Shown here: piece by piece, positions 1 through 6,703 of the stretch
Position numbering within the stretch: the first letter of the stretch is position 1
How the letters are laid out: every line of letters begins with the position of its first letter
Source: Bacteroidetes bacterium CG23_combo_of_CG06-09_8_20_14_all_32_9
GTDB lineage: Bacteria > Bacteroidota > Bacteroidia > Bacteroidales > GWA2-32-17
Assembly: GCA_002771395.1 (NCBI GenBank)
Contig: PCSS01000188.1
Coordinates: forward strand, 1-11,522
Length of the DNA stretch: 11,522 nucleotides
Reading direction: 5' to 3'
The notes under the pieces: model-generated
What the model saw: only the letters and a program-made list of their open reading frames with translations
The model's database searches: none
Told to the model about the DNA's origin: nothing
Program-made: the position numbers and the translations under genes

Positions 1-78
1 CGAAGGAAGGATTGACTGAAGCAATCTCAATGCAGAACTTCGTTTTGTGAGATGCTGAAACAAGTTTAGCATGACGAA
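1..78. repeat. Interspersed palindromic-type intergenic repeat
   Basis: No open frame of note is visible here. The segment contains a hairpin at 52-72 (arms ATGCTGAA and TTTAGCAT, one G-T wobble, loop ACAAG), preceded by a stretch reading, on the minus strand, as 'CATCTCACAAAACGAAG'. On the minus strand the hairpin reads 'GTCATGCTAAACTTG...', a type of short dispersed repeat I associate with intergenic DNA of many Bacteroidota; that is recall, not a search. It lies about 60 bases downstream of the PBP1A stop codon, so the stem-loop could also protect or end that transcript. No T-run follows it, so an intrinsic terminator is not demonstrated. The left boundary is unknown because the window starts inside it. 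Confidence 0.5.
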
Positions 79-132
79 TCTGAATTTTTAGAAGTCCCCT
101 ATAGATATTGAGAAGTTACCAAAGGTATAAAG

Positions 133-2484
133 TTATAAATCAACCCCTTCAATAATATCATAATCATTACCTGGTAATTCCTCATATTTAGCTTCTTTAC
201 TGCAATCAATGTTTATTTTGATATTTTTGGGCTTTTCAAACATTTCTTTTACAGAATATCCAAGCGATTTGTTGGCATAAATTTTTTCCATATAGTATGC
301 CCATATTGGAAGTGCCATGCTTGCTCCCTGTCCATTTACTATACTGTTAAAGTGAATTCCACGGTCTTCGCCGCCTACCCAAACTCCGGTTACTAAACGT
401 GGAACTAACCCAACGTACCATCCATCCGATTGATTTTGAGTTGTTCCGGTTTTAGCAGCAATGTCACCCTCAGCTTTATATACTCCTTTAACCCGCCAAC
501 TTGTTCCAAAAGAAACTACACCTCTTAATAATTCTATCATTAAATAAGATGTTTCTTCGCTAATTGCTTCGGTTCTTGCCGGTTTAAAGGTGGCAAGCAC
601 ATTTCCGTTTTTATCGGTAATCCTTGTTACAAATATGGGTTGTGTGTAAATTCCATGGTCAGCAAACGTGCTGAATGCTCCAACCATTTCGGCAAGTTTT
701 AGTTCCGGCGTTCCAAGACAAATTGCAGGTACGGGTTCAATTTTACTTCTTACTCCCATTTTTCGGGCAATATTTATTACTGCATAAGGATTGTATCTCT
801 TCATCAACCATGCCGAAATAAAGTTTACTGAATTTGCCAAAGCCCATCTTAGTGTTATCATTTTTCCGTCTCTTTTGGTTTTTCCGCTGTTATGCGGGGT
901 CCAAGTATTTCCATCGGGAAGTTCAAAAGTTACAGGTACATTTGGAACTTCATAACATGGCGAATAGCCTTCCTGCATGGCTAATGTATATAAAAATGGT
1001 TTAAAAGTAGAGCCAACCTGCCTTCTGCCAAGTTCAACCATATCGTACTGGAAATGCCTGTAATTTATTCCTCCAACATAAGCTCTTACAAAACCGGTTT
1101 GTGGCTCCATCGACATTAGACTTGCCCGTAAATAGAACTTGTAATATTTTATTGAATCCCAAGGAGTAAGCACTGTATCAATATCTCCTTTCCACGAAAA
1201 AACACTCATTTGTGCAGGTTCGTGAAAAGTTTTTTCGATTTCTGCTGATGAAAGTCCCTGCAATTTTAAAACCCTGTATCTTTCGCTTCGTTTCATAGAT
1301 TGAATCATCATTTCGTCAATCTGTTGTAAGTTTACGTTCCATGCATAAGGTGCTTTTGAACGCCCTTTTTGTTCTTTAAAAAATTTAACCTGTATTTCAT
1401 CTTTTAAATGGCGGGCAACTGCATACTCGGCATATTTCTGCATCGCAGAGTTTACTGTTGAATATATTTTTATACCGTCTTTATATATATTATAAGGTGT
1501 CCCGTTCGGTTTTAAATTTTTATTACACCAGCCATATAAAGGATTTGTTTCCCAATCAAGCGAATCTTCATAATATTCCTGTTTATCAATGTAATCGCCT
1601 GCCTCCGGTTTGTTGGCATCCATAATAATTCTAATATATTCTCTGAAATAAGTAGCAATACCTTCTTTGTGGTCAACTCTTTGAAATTTAACATTTAATG
1701 GTAATAATTTTAGAGAATCAAACTGGGCTTCGGTAATAAAACCATATTTCTTCATCTGGCTTAAAACAATATTTCGCCTTTCTTTAGTTAAATCGGGGCG
1801 ACGCAAAGGATTATACAATGATGGATTTTTTGCCATTCCCACAAGCATTGCGGCTTGTTCCAATTTCAGTGAGTCGGGCTCGGAATTAAAATAAACTTTT
1901 GCAGCAGATTTAATACCAACTGCCAAATTCAAAAAATCAAATTTATTAAAATACATGATAATAATTTCTTCTTTTGTATAGCGCTTCTCAAGTTTTACAG
2001 CCATAACCCATTCGCGTAGTTTTCTTAAAATTTTTGAAAAGAAGTTTGAAAAATCTTCACGTGGAAAAAGCATTTTGGCTAATTGTTGGGAAATAGTGCT
2101 TCCACCACCTTTGCGTCCCGTTCCTAAAACTACACGTCCAAGCGCTTTAATGTCAACCCCTGAATGTGAATAAAATCGCACATCCTCGGTAGCTATCAAT
2201 GCTTTAACAAGATAGGGTGAAATGTTCTCAAATTTTGCATTTGTACGGTTTTCTTTAAAATAAGTCCCAAGAATTATTCCATCGCTCGAAATTACTTCAG
2301 ATGCAATGTTGTTTTTAGGGTTTTCCATCTCACTAAAACTCGGCATATATCCTAAATATCCTTCCGAAATAAAGAAAAATAAAATAAAAACAGAGATAAT
2401 AGGAAAAATAAAAATAAACCATAAAAACTTTATATAAAGTTTAAATCTCTTTGTGCCAATATTATCAGCAGGTTTATTATTCAT
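133..2484 (-). CDS. Class A penicillin-binding protein (PBP1A type), bifunctional transglycosylase/transpeptidase
   Basis: A 783-residue enzyme expected to polymerise lipid II into glycan strands and cross-link the stem peptides in the periplasm. A short basic cytoplasmic tail precedes one membrane anchor (about residues 17-40). The GT51 glycosyltransferase domain follows: EDVRFYSHSG with catalytic Glu100, GGSTISQQLAK at 127-137, then the RKLREW segment near 154-159. The transpeptidase domain has all three motifs: STFK (nucleophile Ser492, Lys495), SVN (552-554) and KTGT (678-681). Between them (about 290-450) is a linker with no motif I recognise. The length is normal for Bacteroidota PBP1A. 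The gene is divergent from topA and shares its 288-base spacer. It is complete, with stop TAA at 133-135. The family call is very secure; which paralogue (mrcA/ponA) is less so, and no symbol is given. Confidence 0.95.
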   Translation of the reverse strand: MNNKPADNIGTKRFKLYIKFLWFIFIFPIISVFILFFFISEGYLGYMPSFSEMENPKNNIASEVISSDGIILGTYFKENRTNAKFENISPYLVKALIATEDVRFYSHSGVDIKALGRVVLGTGRKGGGSTISQQLAKMLFPREDFSNFFSKILRKLREWVMAVKLEKRYTKEEIIIMYFNKFDFLNLAVGIKSAAKVYFNSEPDSLKLEQAAMLVGMAKNPSLYNPLRRPDLTKERRNIVLSQMKKYGFITEAQFDSLKLLPLNVKFQRVDHKEGIATYFREYIRIIMDANKPEAGDYIDKQEYYEDSLDWETNPLYGWCNKNLKPNGTPYNIYKDGIKIYSTVNSAMQKYAEYAVARHLKDEIQVKFFKEQKGRSKAPYAWNVNLQQIDEMMIQSMKRSERYRVLKLQGLSSAEIEKTFHEPAQMSVFSWKGDIDTVLTPWDSIKYYKFYLRASLMSMEPQTGFVRAYVGGINYRHFQYDMVELGRRQVGSTFKPFLYTLAMQEGYSPCYEVPNVPVTFELPDGNTWTPHNSGKTKRDGKMITLRWALANSVNFISAWLMKRYNPYAVINIARKMGVRSKIEPVPAICLGTPELKLAEMVGAFSTFADHGIYTQPIFVTRITDKNGNVLATFKPARTEAISEETSYLMIELLRGVVSFGTSWRVKGVYKAEGDIAAKTGTTQNQSDGWYVGLVPRLVTGVWVGGEDRGIHFNSIVNGQGASMALPIWAYYMEKIYANKSLGYSVKEMFEKPKNIKINIDCSKEAKYEELPGNDYDIIEGVDL

Positions 2485-2560
2485 AACAAAGGCTTAAATT
2501 TTATAAAAACACGATAATTTAATCTTAAAAAAATTATAACTTCTCGTCTTCTTTATTTTG

Positions 2561-2704
2561 CCACTGATTACACAGATTTTAAACTACCAAAGGTAGTTTT
2601 CTTTGTGAACTTAGCGAAACATTCTCACGGAACACCTTTAAAATAAAGGTAATTGTGAGTAAAATTAATAAAACTAAATGTTTTTTAATCTGTGTAATTC
2701 GTGA
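2561..2704. repeat. MITE-like element with ~18-bp terminal inverted repeats
   Basis: The left end CCACTGATTACACAGATT (2561-2578) and the right end AATCTGTGTAATTCGTGA (2687-2704) are inverted copies matching at 15 of 18 positions. Inside are two perfect smaller palindromes: AAACTACC/GGTAGTTT around AAA at 2581-2599, and ACCTTTA/TAAAGGT around AAA at 2634-2650. The latter is embedded in a larger CTCAC...GTGAG stem (2624-2659). The element has no coding capacity, so any mobility would need a transposase elsewhere. No clear target-site duplication is seen at the flanks. The inner module recurs at 6395-6450. Confidence 0.55.
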
Positions 2705-2715
2705 CAACAATTTTT

Positions 2716-2749
2716 TTCTGCAGATAATTACAAAAAAATATATAAATTG
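2716..2749 (+). promoter_or_regulatory. Weak candidate topA promoter
   Basis: TATAAATTG at 2741-2749 roughly resembles the Bacteroidota -7 element TAnnTTTG but with one extra spacer base. A poor TTTG-like sequence, TTCTG, lies about 20 bases upstream at 2716-2720. The candidate ends 23 bases before the topA ATG. This is a by-eye match only; it starts directly after the right inverted repeat of the element at 2561-2704. Confidence 0.22.
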
Positions 2750-2772
2750 CACGCCAAAATTAAATAAAATAA

Positions 2773-5109
2773 ATGGAAGAAAATTTAGTCATTGTTGAAT
2801 CTCCTGCAAAGGCTAAAACTATTAGCAAATTCATTGGTAAAGAATACCTTGTGAAATCAAGTTTTGGTCACATCCGCGACTTATCAAAAAAGAAACTTGG
2901 GGTTGATATTGAGAATAACTTTAAGCCCAATTATGAAGTTCCTGAAGATAAAGTTAAGATCGTTTCAGGATTAAAAAAATTAGCAAAATCTGCAAAAATC
3001 GTATGGTTAGCTTCAGACGAAGACCGTGAGGGAGAAGCCATTTCGTGGCATCTTTTTGAGGTACTTAAATTAAAAGAATCGGCAACTCGCCGTATCGTTT
3101 TTCACGAAATCACAAAAGAAGCTATTCAAAATGCAATCAAAAATCCGCGCGGGATAGATTATAATTTGGTTTATGCTCAGCAAGCACGTAGAATTCTCGA
3201 CAGACTTGTAGGATTTGAACTATCTCCTTTATTATGGAAAAAAATTCGTCCGAGTTTATCTGCCGGCAGAGTGCAATCGGTTGCTGTAAGATTAATTGTA
3301 GAAAGAGAACGCGAAATATTTGTATTTAAGGCAGTTTCGCAATTTAAAGTTTCGGGCATTTTTATTATTACAGATAAAGATGGAAAAAATTATGAACTTA
3401 AAGCTGATATTCAAAAAGGCTTTCAAACAAAAAACGAAGCCCAGGCATTTCTCGAAAAATGTAAAAATTCTATTTTTACAATTTCCGATATTCAAACAAA
3501 ACCGTTAACAAAATCGCCCGCACCTCCTTTTACAACCTCAACTTTACAGCAGGAAGCAAGTCGAAAACTCAGCTTCTCGGTTGCACAAACAATGATTTTG
3601 GCTCAGAAATTATACGAAGCCGGACATATTACATATATGCGTACCGATTCGGTGCATTTATCAGATTTAGCCATTTTTTCATCAAAAAAAGAAGTTGAAA
3701 AAAAATACGGCAAAGAATATAGCAAAACACGCCAGTTTCAAACTAAAACAAAGGGTGCACAAGAAGCACATGAAGCTATTCGTCCAACTTATTTTAATAA
3801 AAATACAGTTTCTGCAACAGGAAACGAGAAAAGACTTTACCAACTTATTTGGAAACGTGCAATAGCATCACAAATGAGCGAAGCCAAACTTGAAAAAACA
3901 ACTGTAACTATAAATATGTCTAATGCCTCCGAAACCTTTTTAGCAACCGGTGAAGTAATAAAATTCGACGGATTTCTTAAAGTTTATATGGAATCCACTG
4001 ATGATGAAAATGAAGAACAAGGCGTTTCTTTACTTCCTCCAATGCAAAAAAAACAGAAAATTGCAATGAAAAGTATTTCTGCTGACGAAAAGTTTAACCA
4101 TCACCCTGCCCGATATACAGAAGCAAGCCTTGTAAGAAAACTGGAAGAATTAGGAATTGGTCGTCCATCTACTTATGCACCAACCATTTCTACAATACAA
4201 AATCGCGGTTACATTATTAAAGAAGACAGGCAAGGCAGTGAACGCAAAGTTGTTGCTATAACGCTTATTAACAAAACAATAAATGAACAACTAAAAACAG
4301 AAAACTTTGGGTACGAAAAAGCAAAACTCTTCCCTACCGATATCGGAATTATTGTAAACGATTTTCTTGTAGAGAATTTTTCCGATATTCTTGATTTTAA
4401 TTTTACAGCTTCAGTTGAATTAGAGTTTGACCAAATTGCCGAAGGAAAAAAAGAGTGGTCTAAAATGATTAAAGGTTTTTATAAGAATTTTCATTTAAAA
4501 GTTGATGAAAGTACTAAAAAAATTCAGAAAAAAGTAGGTGAAAGATTATTAGGAACCGACCATGCAACCGGAAAACCCGTTTATGTTAAATTCGGAAAAT
4601 ACGGACCATTTGTGCAGTTGGGCGATAAAAGCGAAGAACAAAAACCTCATTATGCAGGACTTCAACAAGGTCAACATATCGAAACAATTACACTTTATGA
4701 AGCGCTTCAACTTTTTACTTTACCCCGAAAACTTGGTTTATATAATGAAAAAGATGTAGTTGCAAATACAGGACGATTTGGTCCTTATGTTTTATACGAC
4801 AAAAAATTCTGTCCTCTCAAAAAAGGAATTGACAACCCTTACAACATAACTCTTGAAAGAGCCATTGAAGTAATAATTGCAAAACAAAGTCAGGTTGCTA
4901 CCAATACATTGCGGAAATTTCCTGAAGATACCGATTTGCACATTTTAAAGGGCAAATACAGTGCATATATCAGATATAAAAACCAAAACTTTCGCTTACC
5001 AACTAAAAGCGACTGGAATACACTTACTTACAATGATTTCATGGATATTATAAAGCAAGGTTCTCAAAAAAAAGAAAAAATTAATGTGAAAAATGAATCA
5101 GCTATTTGA
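2773..5109 (+). CDS. topA: DNA topoisomerase I (type IA, omega protein)
   Basis: A 778-residue type IA topoisomerase that relaxes negative supercoils through a covalent 5'-phosphotyrosine intermediate. The N-terminal Toprim domain starts at once (VIVESPAKAKTISKF), with acidic residues Glu9 and the SDEDREGEAISWHL motif (Asp82, Asp84, Glu86). QQARRILDRLVGFELSPLLW near 136-155 and SAGRVQSVAVRLIVERE near 163-179 are family hallmarks. The active-site tyrosine is Tyr288 in ITYMRTDS. After the core (to about 580) come three C-terminal topoisomerase repeats without zinc fingers: KFGKYGPFVQLG near 605, NTGRFGPYVLYD near 665 and LKGKYSAYIRYK near 725. The whole protein appears to have only two cysteines, so tetracysteine zinc ribbons like those of E. 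coli TopA are absent; the CRPT-type tail is common in Bacteroidota. Its last 17 bases overlap the next gene's start. Confidence 0.97.
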   Translation: MEENLVIVESPAKAKTISKFIGKEYLVKSSFGHIRDLSKKKLGVDIENNFKPNYEVPEDKVKIVSGLKKLAKSAKIVWLASDEDREGEAISWHLFEVLKLKESATRRIVFHEITKEAIQNAIKNPRGIDYNLVYAQQARRILDRLVGFELSPLLWKKIRPSLSAGRVQSVAVRLIVEREREIFVFKAVSQFKVSGIFIITDKDGKNYELKADIQKGFQTKNEAQAFLEKCKNSIFTISDIQTKPLTKSPAPPFTTSTLQQEASRKLSFSVAQTMILAQKLYEAGHITYMRTDSVHLSDLAIFSSKKEVEKKYGKEYSKTRQFQTKTKGAQEAHEAIRPTYFNKNTVSATGNEKRLYQLIWKRAIASQMSEAKLEKTTVTINMSNASETFLATGEVIKFDGFLKVYMESTDDENEEQGVSLLPPMQKKQKIAMKSISADEKFNHHPARYTEASLVRKLEELGIGRPSTYAPTISTIQNRGYIIKEDRQGSERKVVAITLINKTINEQLKTENFGYEKAKLFPTDIGIIVNDFLVENFSDILDFNFTASVELEFDQIAEGKKEWSKMIKGFYKNFHLKVDESTKKIQKKVGERLLGTDHATGKPVYVKFGKYGPFVQLGDKSEEQKPHYAGLQQGQHIETITLYEALQLFTLPRKLGLYNEKDVVANTGRFGPYVLYDKKFCPLKKGIDNPYNITLERAIEVIIAKQSQVATNTLRKFPEDTDLHILKGKYSAYIRYKNQNFRLPTKSDWNTLTYNDFMDIIKQGSQKKEKINVKNESAI

Positions 5110-6229
5110 TTTTTTTAACCCTGTAAACATAAATGTTTTAGTTAGTGATAATTATAACGAAAAATCGCGTTTAATAAATAAGATAGTTGTAAATTCAATT
5201 AATAAACCGTTAACCGAACTAGGCAAAACAAAAGTTGCAATATTTGGAGTTTCAAAAGAGGTAAAAGGCAGTATTAATTCTTCCGATTTAGTAAGGCATT
5301 TCTTATATTCTCTTTTTACACCATACAATATTAATATAATAGATTTAGGAAATTTAAAATCGGGGAAAAAAACTAACGATATTATATATGGTATTCGTGA
5401 AGTAATCAGTTATTTACATTCAAAAAAAATTACTTCAATAATAATAGGTGATAATAATAATCTTCCGTTTGGTAATTACCTTGCTTACGAAGAAACAAAA
5501 AAGCCAATTAATATTGTTTCAATAGATTCCACAATATTTTTAAAACAGAAAAATATTGATGAACAAGATATTCACTATATCCCAAAAATAGTTTTACGAA
5601 ACAACAATTGCCTTTTTAATTATTCATTATTAGGTTATCAATCTTTTTTTGTTTCGCCCGATGATTTAAACACCCTTTTGCACATGTATTTTGATACAGT
5701 AAGATTGGGCATGGTTCAATCTAATATTATAGAAACCGAACCATTAATGCGTGATGCTGATATGGTTACCATGCATTTAAGAGCGGTACAAGGTTATTTT
5801 AATGAAAATGAAAAAGTAAATTTACCAAATGGGTTTGAGGGGCGGGAATTCTGTCAGTTAGCCAAATACGCAGGAACCAGCGATAGAATTTCCTCATTTG
5901 GTTTGTATGGATTAAATAGCAATAATAATGAATCTATGCTTGCGGCACAAGCACTTTGGTATTTTTTAGAAGGATTTTCGCAACGAAAATGTGAATATCC
6001 TTCAAAAAAAACAGGTTCTATTTTAAAATTTCATGTTGAAGTAGGAAAAGATTCAGTAATAACTTTTTATAAAAGCAAAAAAAGTGAAAGATGGTGGATG
6101 GAAGTACCTTACCCTAAGTCGGGATTTGCCAAAAGTCTTATTATTTCCTGCTCGTTTTCCGATTATCAAAAGGCTTGTAAAGGTGAAGTTCCTGACAGAT
6201 GGTGGAAATTTTATCAAAAAATCTGCTAA
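5093..6229 (+). CDS. Arginase/formimidoylglutamase-fold protein lacking the metal site
   Basis: A 378-residue protein of the ureohydrolase (arginase/HutG) fold, as found near topA and T9SS genes in Bacteroidota. The three metal-binding motifs are recognisable by position but eroded. The GGxH motif reads IGDNN (118-122). DAHxD reads DSTIF (145-149), keeping only the first Asp. SFDLD reads TMHLR (226-230), with both aspartates replaced by His and Arg. Hydrolysis with a dimanganese centre is therefore unlikely, and annotation as a histidine-degradation enzyme would mislead. The C-terminal part has two WW motifs (SERWWMEVP at 331-339, DRWWKFYQK at 368-376) that I recall as typical of this subfamily. 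The ATG lies inside the end of topA in another frame (17-base overlap), suggesting translational coupling. LFDFFNPVN right after the start fits the family N-terminus. A structural or regulatory role is possible; the function is unknown. Confidence 0.75.
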   Translation: MNQLFDFFNPVNINVLVSDNYNEKSRLINKIVVNSINKPLTELGKTKVAIFGVSKEVKGSINSSDLVRHFLYSLFTPYNINIIDLGNLKSGKKTNDIIYGIREVISYLHSKKITSIIIGDNNNLPFGNYLAYEETKKPINIVSIDSTIFLKQKNIDEQDIHYIPKIVLRNNNCLFNYSLLGYQSFFVSPDDLNTLLHMYFDTVRLGMVQSNIIETEPLMRDADMVTMHLRAVQGYFNENEKVNLPNGFEGREFCQLAKYAGTSDRISSFGLYGLNSNNNESMLAAQALWYFLEGFSQRKCEYPSKKTGSILKFHVEVGKDSVITFYKSKKSERWWMEVPYPKSGFAKSLIISCSFSDYQKACKGEVPDRWWKFYQKIC

Positions 6230-6356
6230 AAAACTTTTTAACACAACAATTTTAATCTAATAACGTTAATAAATCTGATATTTGTAATAATTTTACAAAA
6301 CTAAAAGGGTTTCTAAAAATTAGATTCTTCGAGGCGGACAAGATTTTAAAACCGGA

Positions 6357-6384
6357 GTAGAGACACACGTCCGTATGTCTTTAC
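6357..6384. repeat. GTAGAGAC-type hairpin repeat
   Basis: A 28-base imperfect inverted repeat: the GTAGAGACACAC arm pairs with GTATGTCTTTAC, with one G-T wobble and one C/A mismatch, around a GTCC loop. The outer GTAGAGAC/GTCTTTAC form resembles short dispersed hairpins that I associate with Bacteroidota and some other phyla (recalled, not searched). No T-run follows, so it is more likely an interspersed repeat than a terminator. It lies directly upstream of the module at 6395-6450. Confidence 0.45.
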
Positions 6385-6394
6385 AGTTGTAAAT

Positions 6395-6450
6395 GAGAAC
6401 TTAGCGAAGCGATCTCACGAACACTTTTAAAAAACAATTAATATGTGAGT
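6395..6450. repeat. Second copy of a dispersed intergenic repeat module
   Basis: This segment aligns with 2605-2660 in the PBP1A-topA spacer. Shared blocks in the same order are GAACTTAGCGAA (6397-6408 and 2607-2618), TCTCACG, AACAC, a TTTTAAAA-like A/T run, and TGTGAGT (6444-6450 and 2654-2660). In both copies CTCAC and GTGAG can pair across the A/T-rich centre (6414-6418 with 6445-6449). In this copy TGAGA/TCTCA (6394-6398 with 6413-6417) forms a competing upstream stem. The terminal inverted repeats of the first copy are not seen here. Confidence 0.55.
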
Positions 6451-6550
6451 AATTTTAAAATTGAAGTCCAACAAAAAAAACAATTTTTTGAAGTCCCGAT
6501 AAAATAAAAATGATAATTCAATAAAATTTAACTATAATTGCCGAAAAAAT

Positions 6551-6571
6551 AAAACCTTTATTAAAGGTTTT
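6551..6571 (+). terminator. Terminator-like palindrome before porP
   Basis: A perfect 9-base inverted repeat (AAAACCTTT and AAAGGTTTT, loop ATT), preceded by an A-run and followed by TTTTCG counting the arm's own T's. The stem is GC-poor and the T-tract short, so termination may be weak. Its position, 322 bases after the arginase-fold gene and 133 before porP, suits a boundary between transcription units. Confidence 0.35.
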
Positions 6572-6614
6572 CGTATAAAGTTAAAATTTTAATGAATTAT
6601 TAATAATAATGTTT

Positions 6615-6652
6615 TAATGTTTGGTTATAAAGAATATTATTATTTACTTTAC
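6615..6652 (+). promoter_or_regulatory. Weak candidate promoter region for porP-gldKLM
   Basis: TTTG at 6620-6623 is followed after 21 bases by TACTTTAC (6645-6652), an imperfect match to the Bacteroidota pair TTTG / TAnnTTTG. TAATGTTTG at 6615-6623 is an alternative -7 element with one extra spacer base. The region lies after the terminator-like palindrome and about 50-90 bases before the porP start. By-eye assignment only. Confidence 0.2.
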
Positions 6653-6703
6653 CGACTGAAAATAGTGTGTAAATATAACAAATAGAGAAGTAAACATTTG
6701 ATT

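Larger units (their letters stand above)
2485..2772. other. Divergent PBP1A/topA intergenic spacer
   Basis: This 288-base spacer must hold the promoters of both flanking genes. Its middle (2561-2704) is occupied by an inverted-repeat-bounded element described separately. This leaves about 76 bases next to PBP1A and 68 next to topA for promoter function. On the topA side a weak candidate resembling the Bacteroidota -7 element (TAnnTTTG) is TATAAATTG at 2741-2749, about 20 bases after TTCTG at 2716-2720. On the PBP1A side I found no convincing match. No small gene or RNA is evident. Confidence 0.6.
6230..6703. other. Non-coding spacer between the topA unit and porP
   Basis: This 474-base stretch has no credible gene on either strand. 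From left to right it contains: an A/T-rich run after the stop codon; a hairpin at 6357-6384; a repeat module at 6395-6450 shared with the PBP1A-topA spacer; two GAAGTCC direct repeats (6463-6469 and 6490-6496), the same heptamer also occurring at 91-97; a terminator-like palindrome at 6551-6571; and a very AT-rich 100 bases that should carry the porP promoter. The spacing and the hairpin suggest that the topA/arginase-fold unit and the porP-gld unit are transcribed separately. Confidence 0.6.

Noticed and set aside
5050..5130. Frameshift splitting one topA-arginase fusion gene.
   Set aside because: TopA ends after its third C-terminal repeat, and the next protein begins with its own normal N-terminus. 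The two families are unrelated and both complete.
5093..6229. Active formimidoylglutamase (HutG) or arginase in amino-acid breakdown.
   Set aside because: Metal ligands are missing in all three motifs, and no histidine- or arginine-catabolism genes are nearby.
6698..6703. TTG upstream of the porP ATG as the true start.
   Set aside because: It would add only two residues (with Ile) before a normal signal-peptide start, MRKLISL. The ATG at 6704 is the simpler choice.
6230..6703. Unannotated tRNA, small protein gene or riboswitch in the longest spacer.
   Set aside because: No cloverleaf, no conserved aptamer core and no open frame with a plausible start were seen. Only repeats, hairpins and AT-rich DNA are visible.
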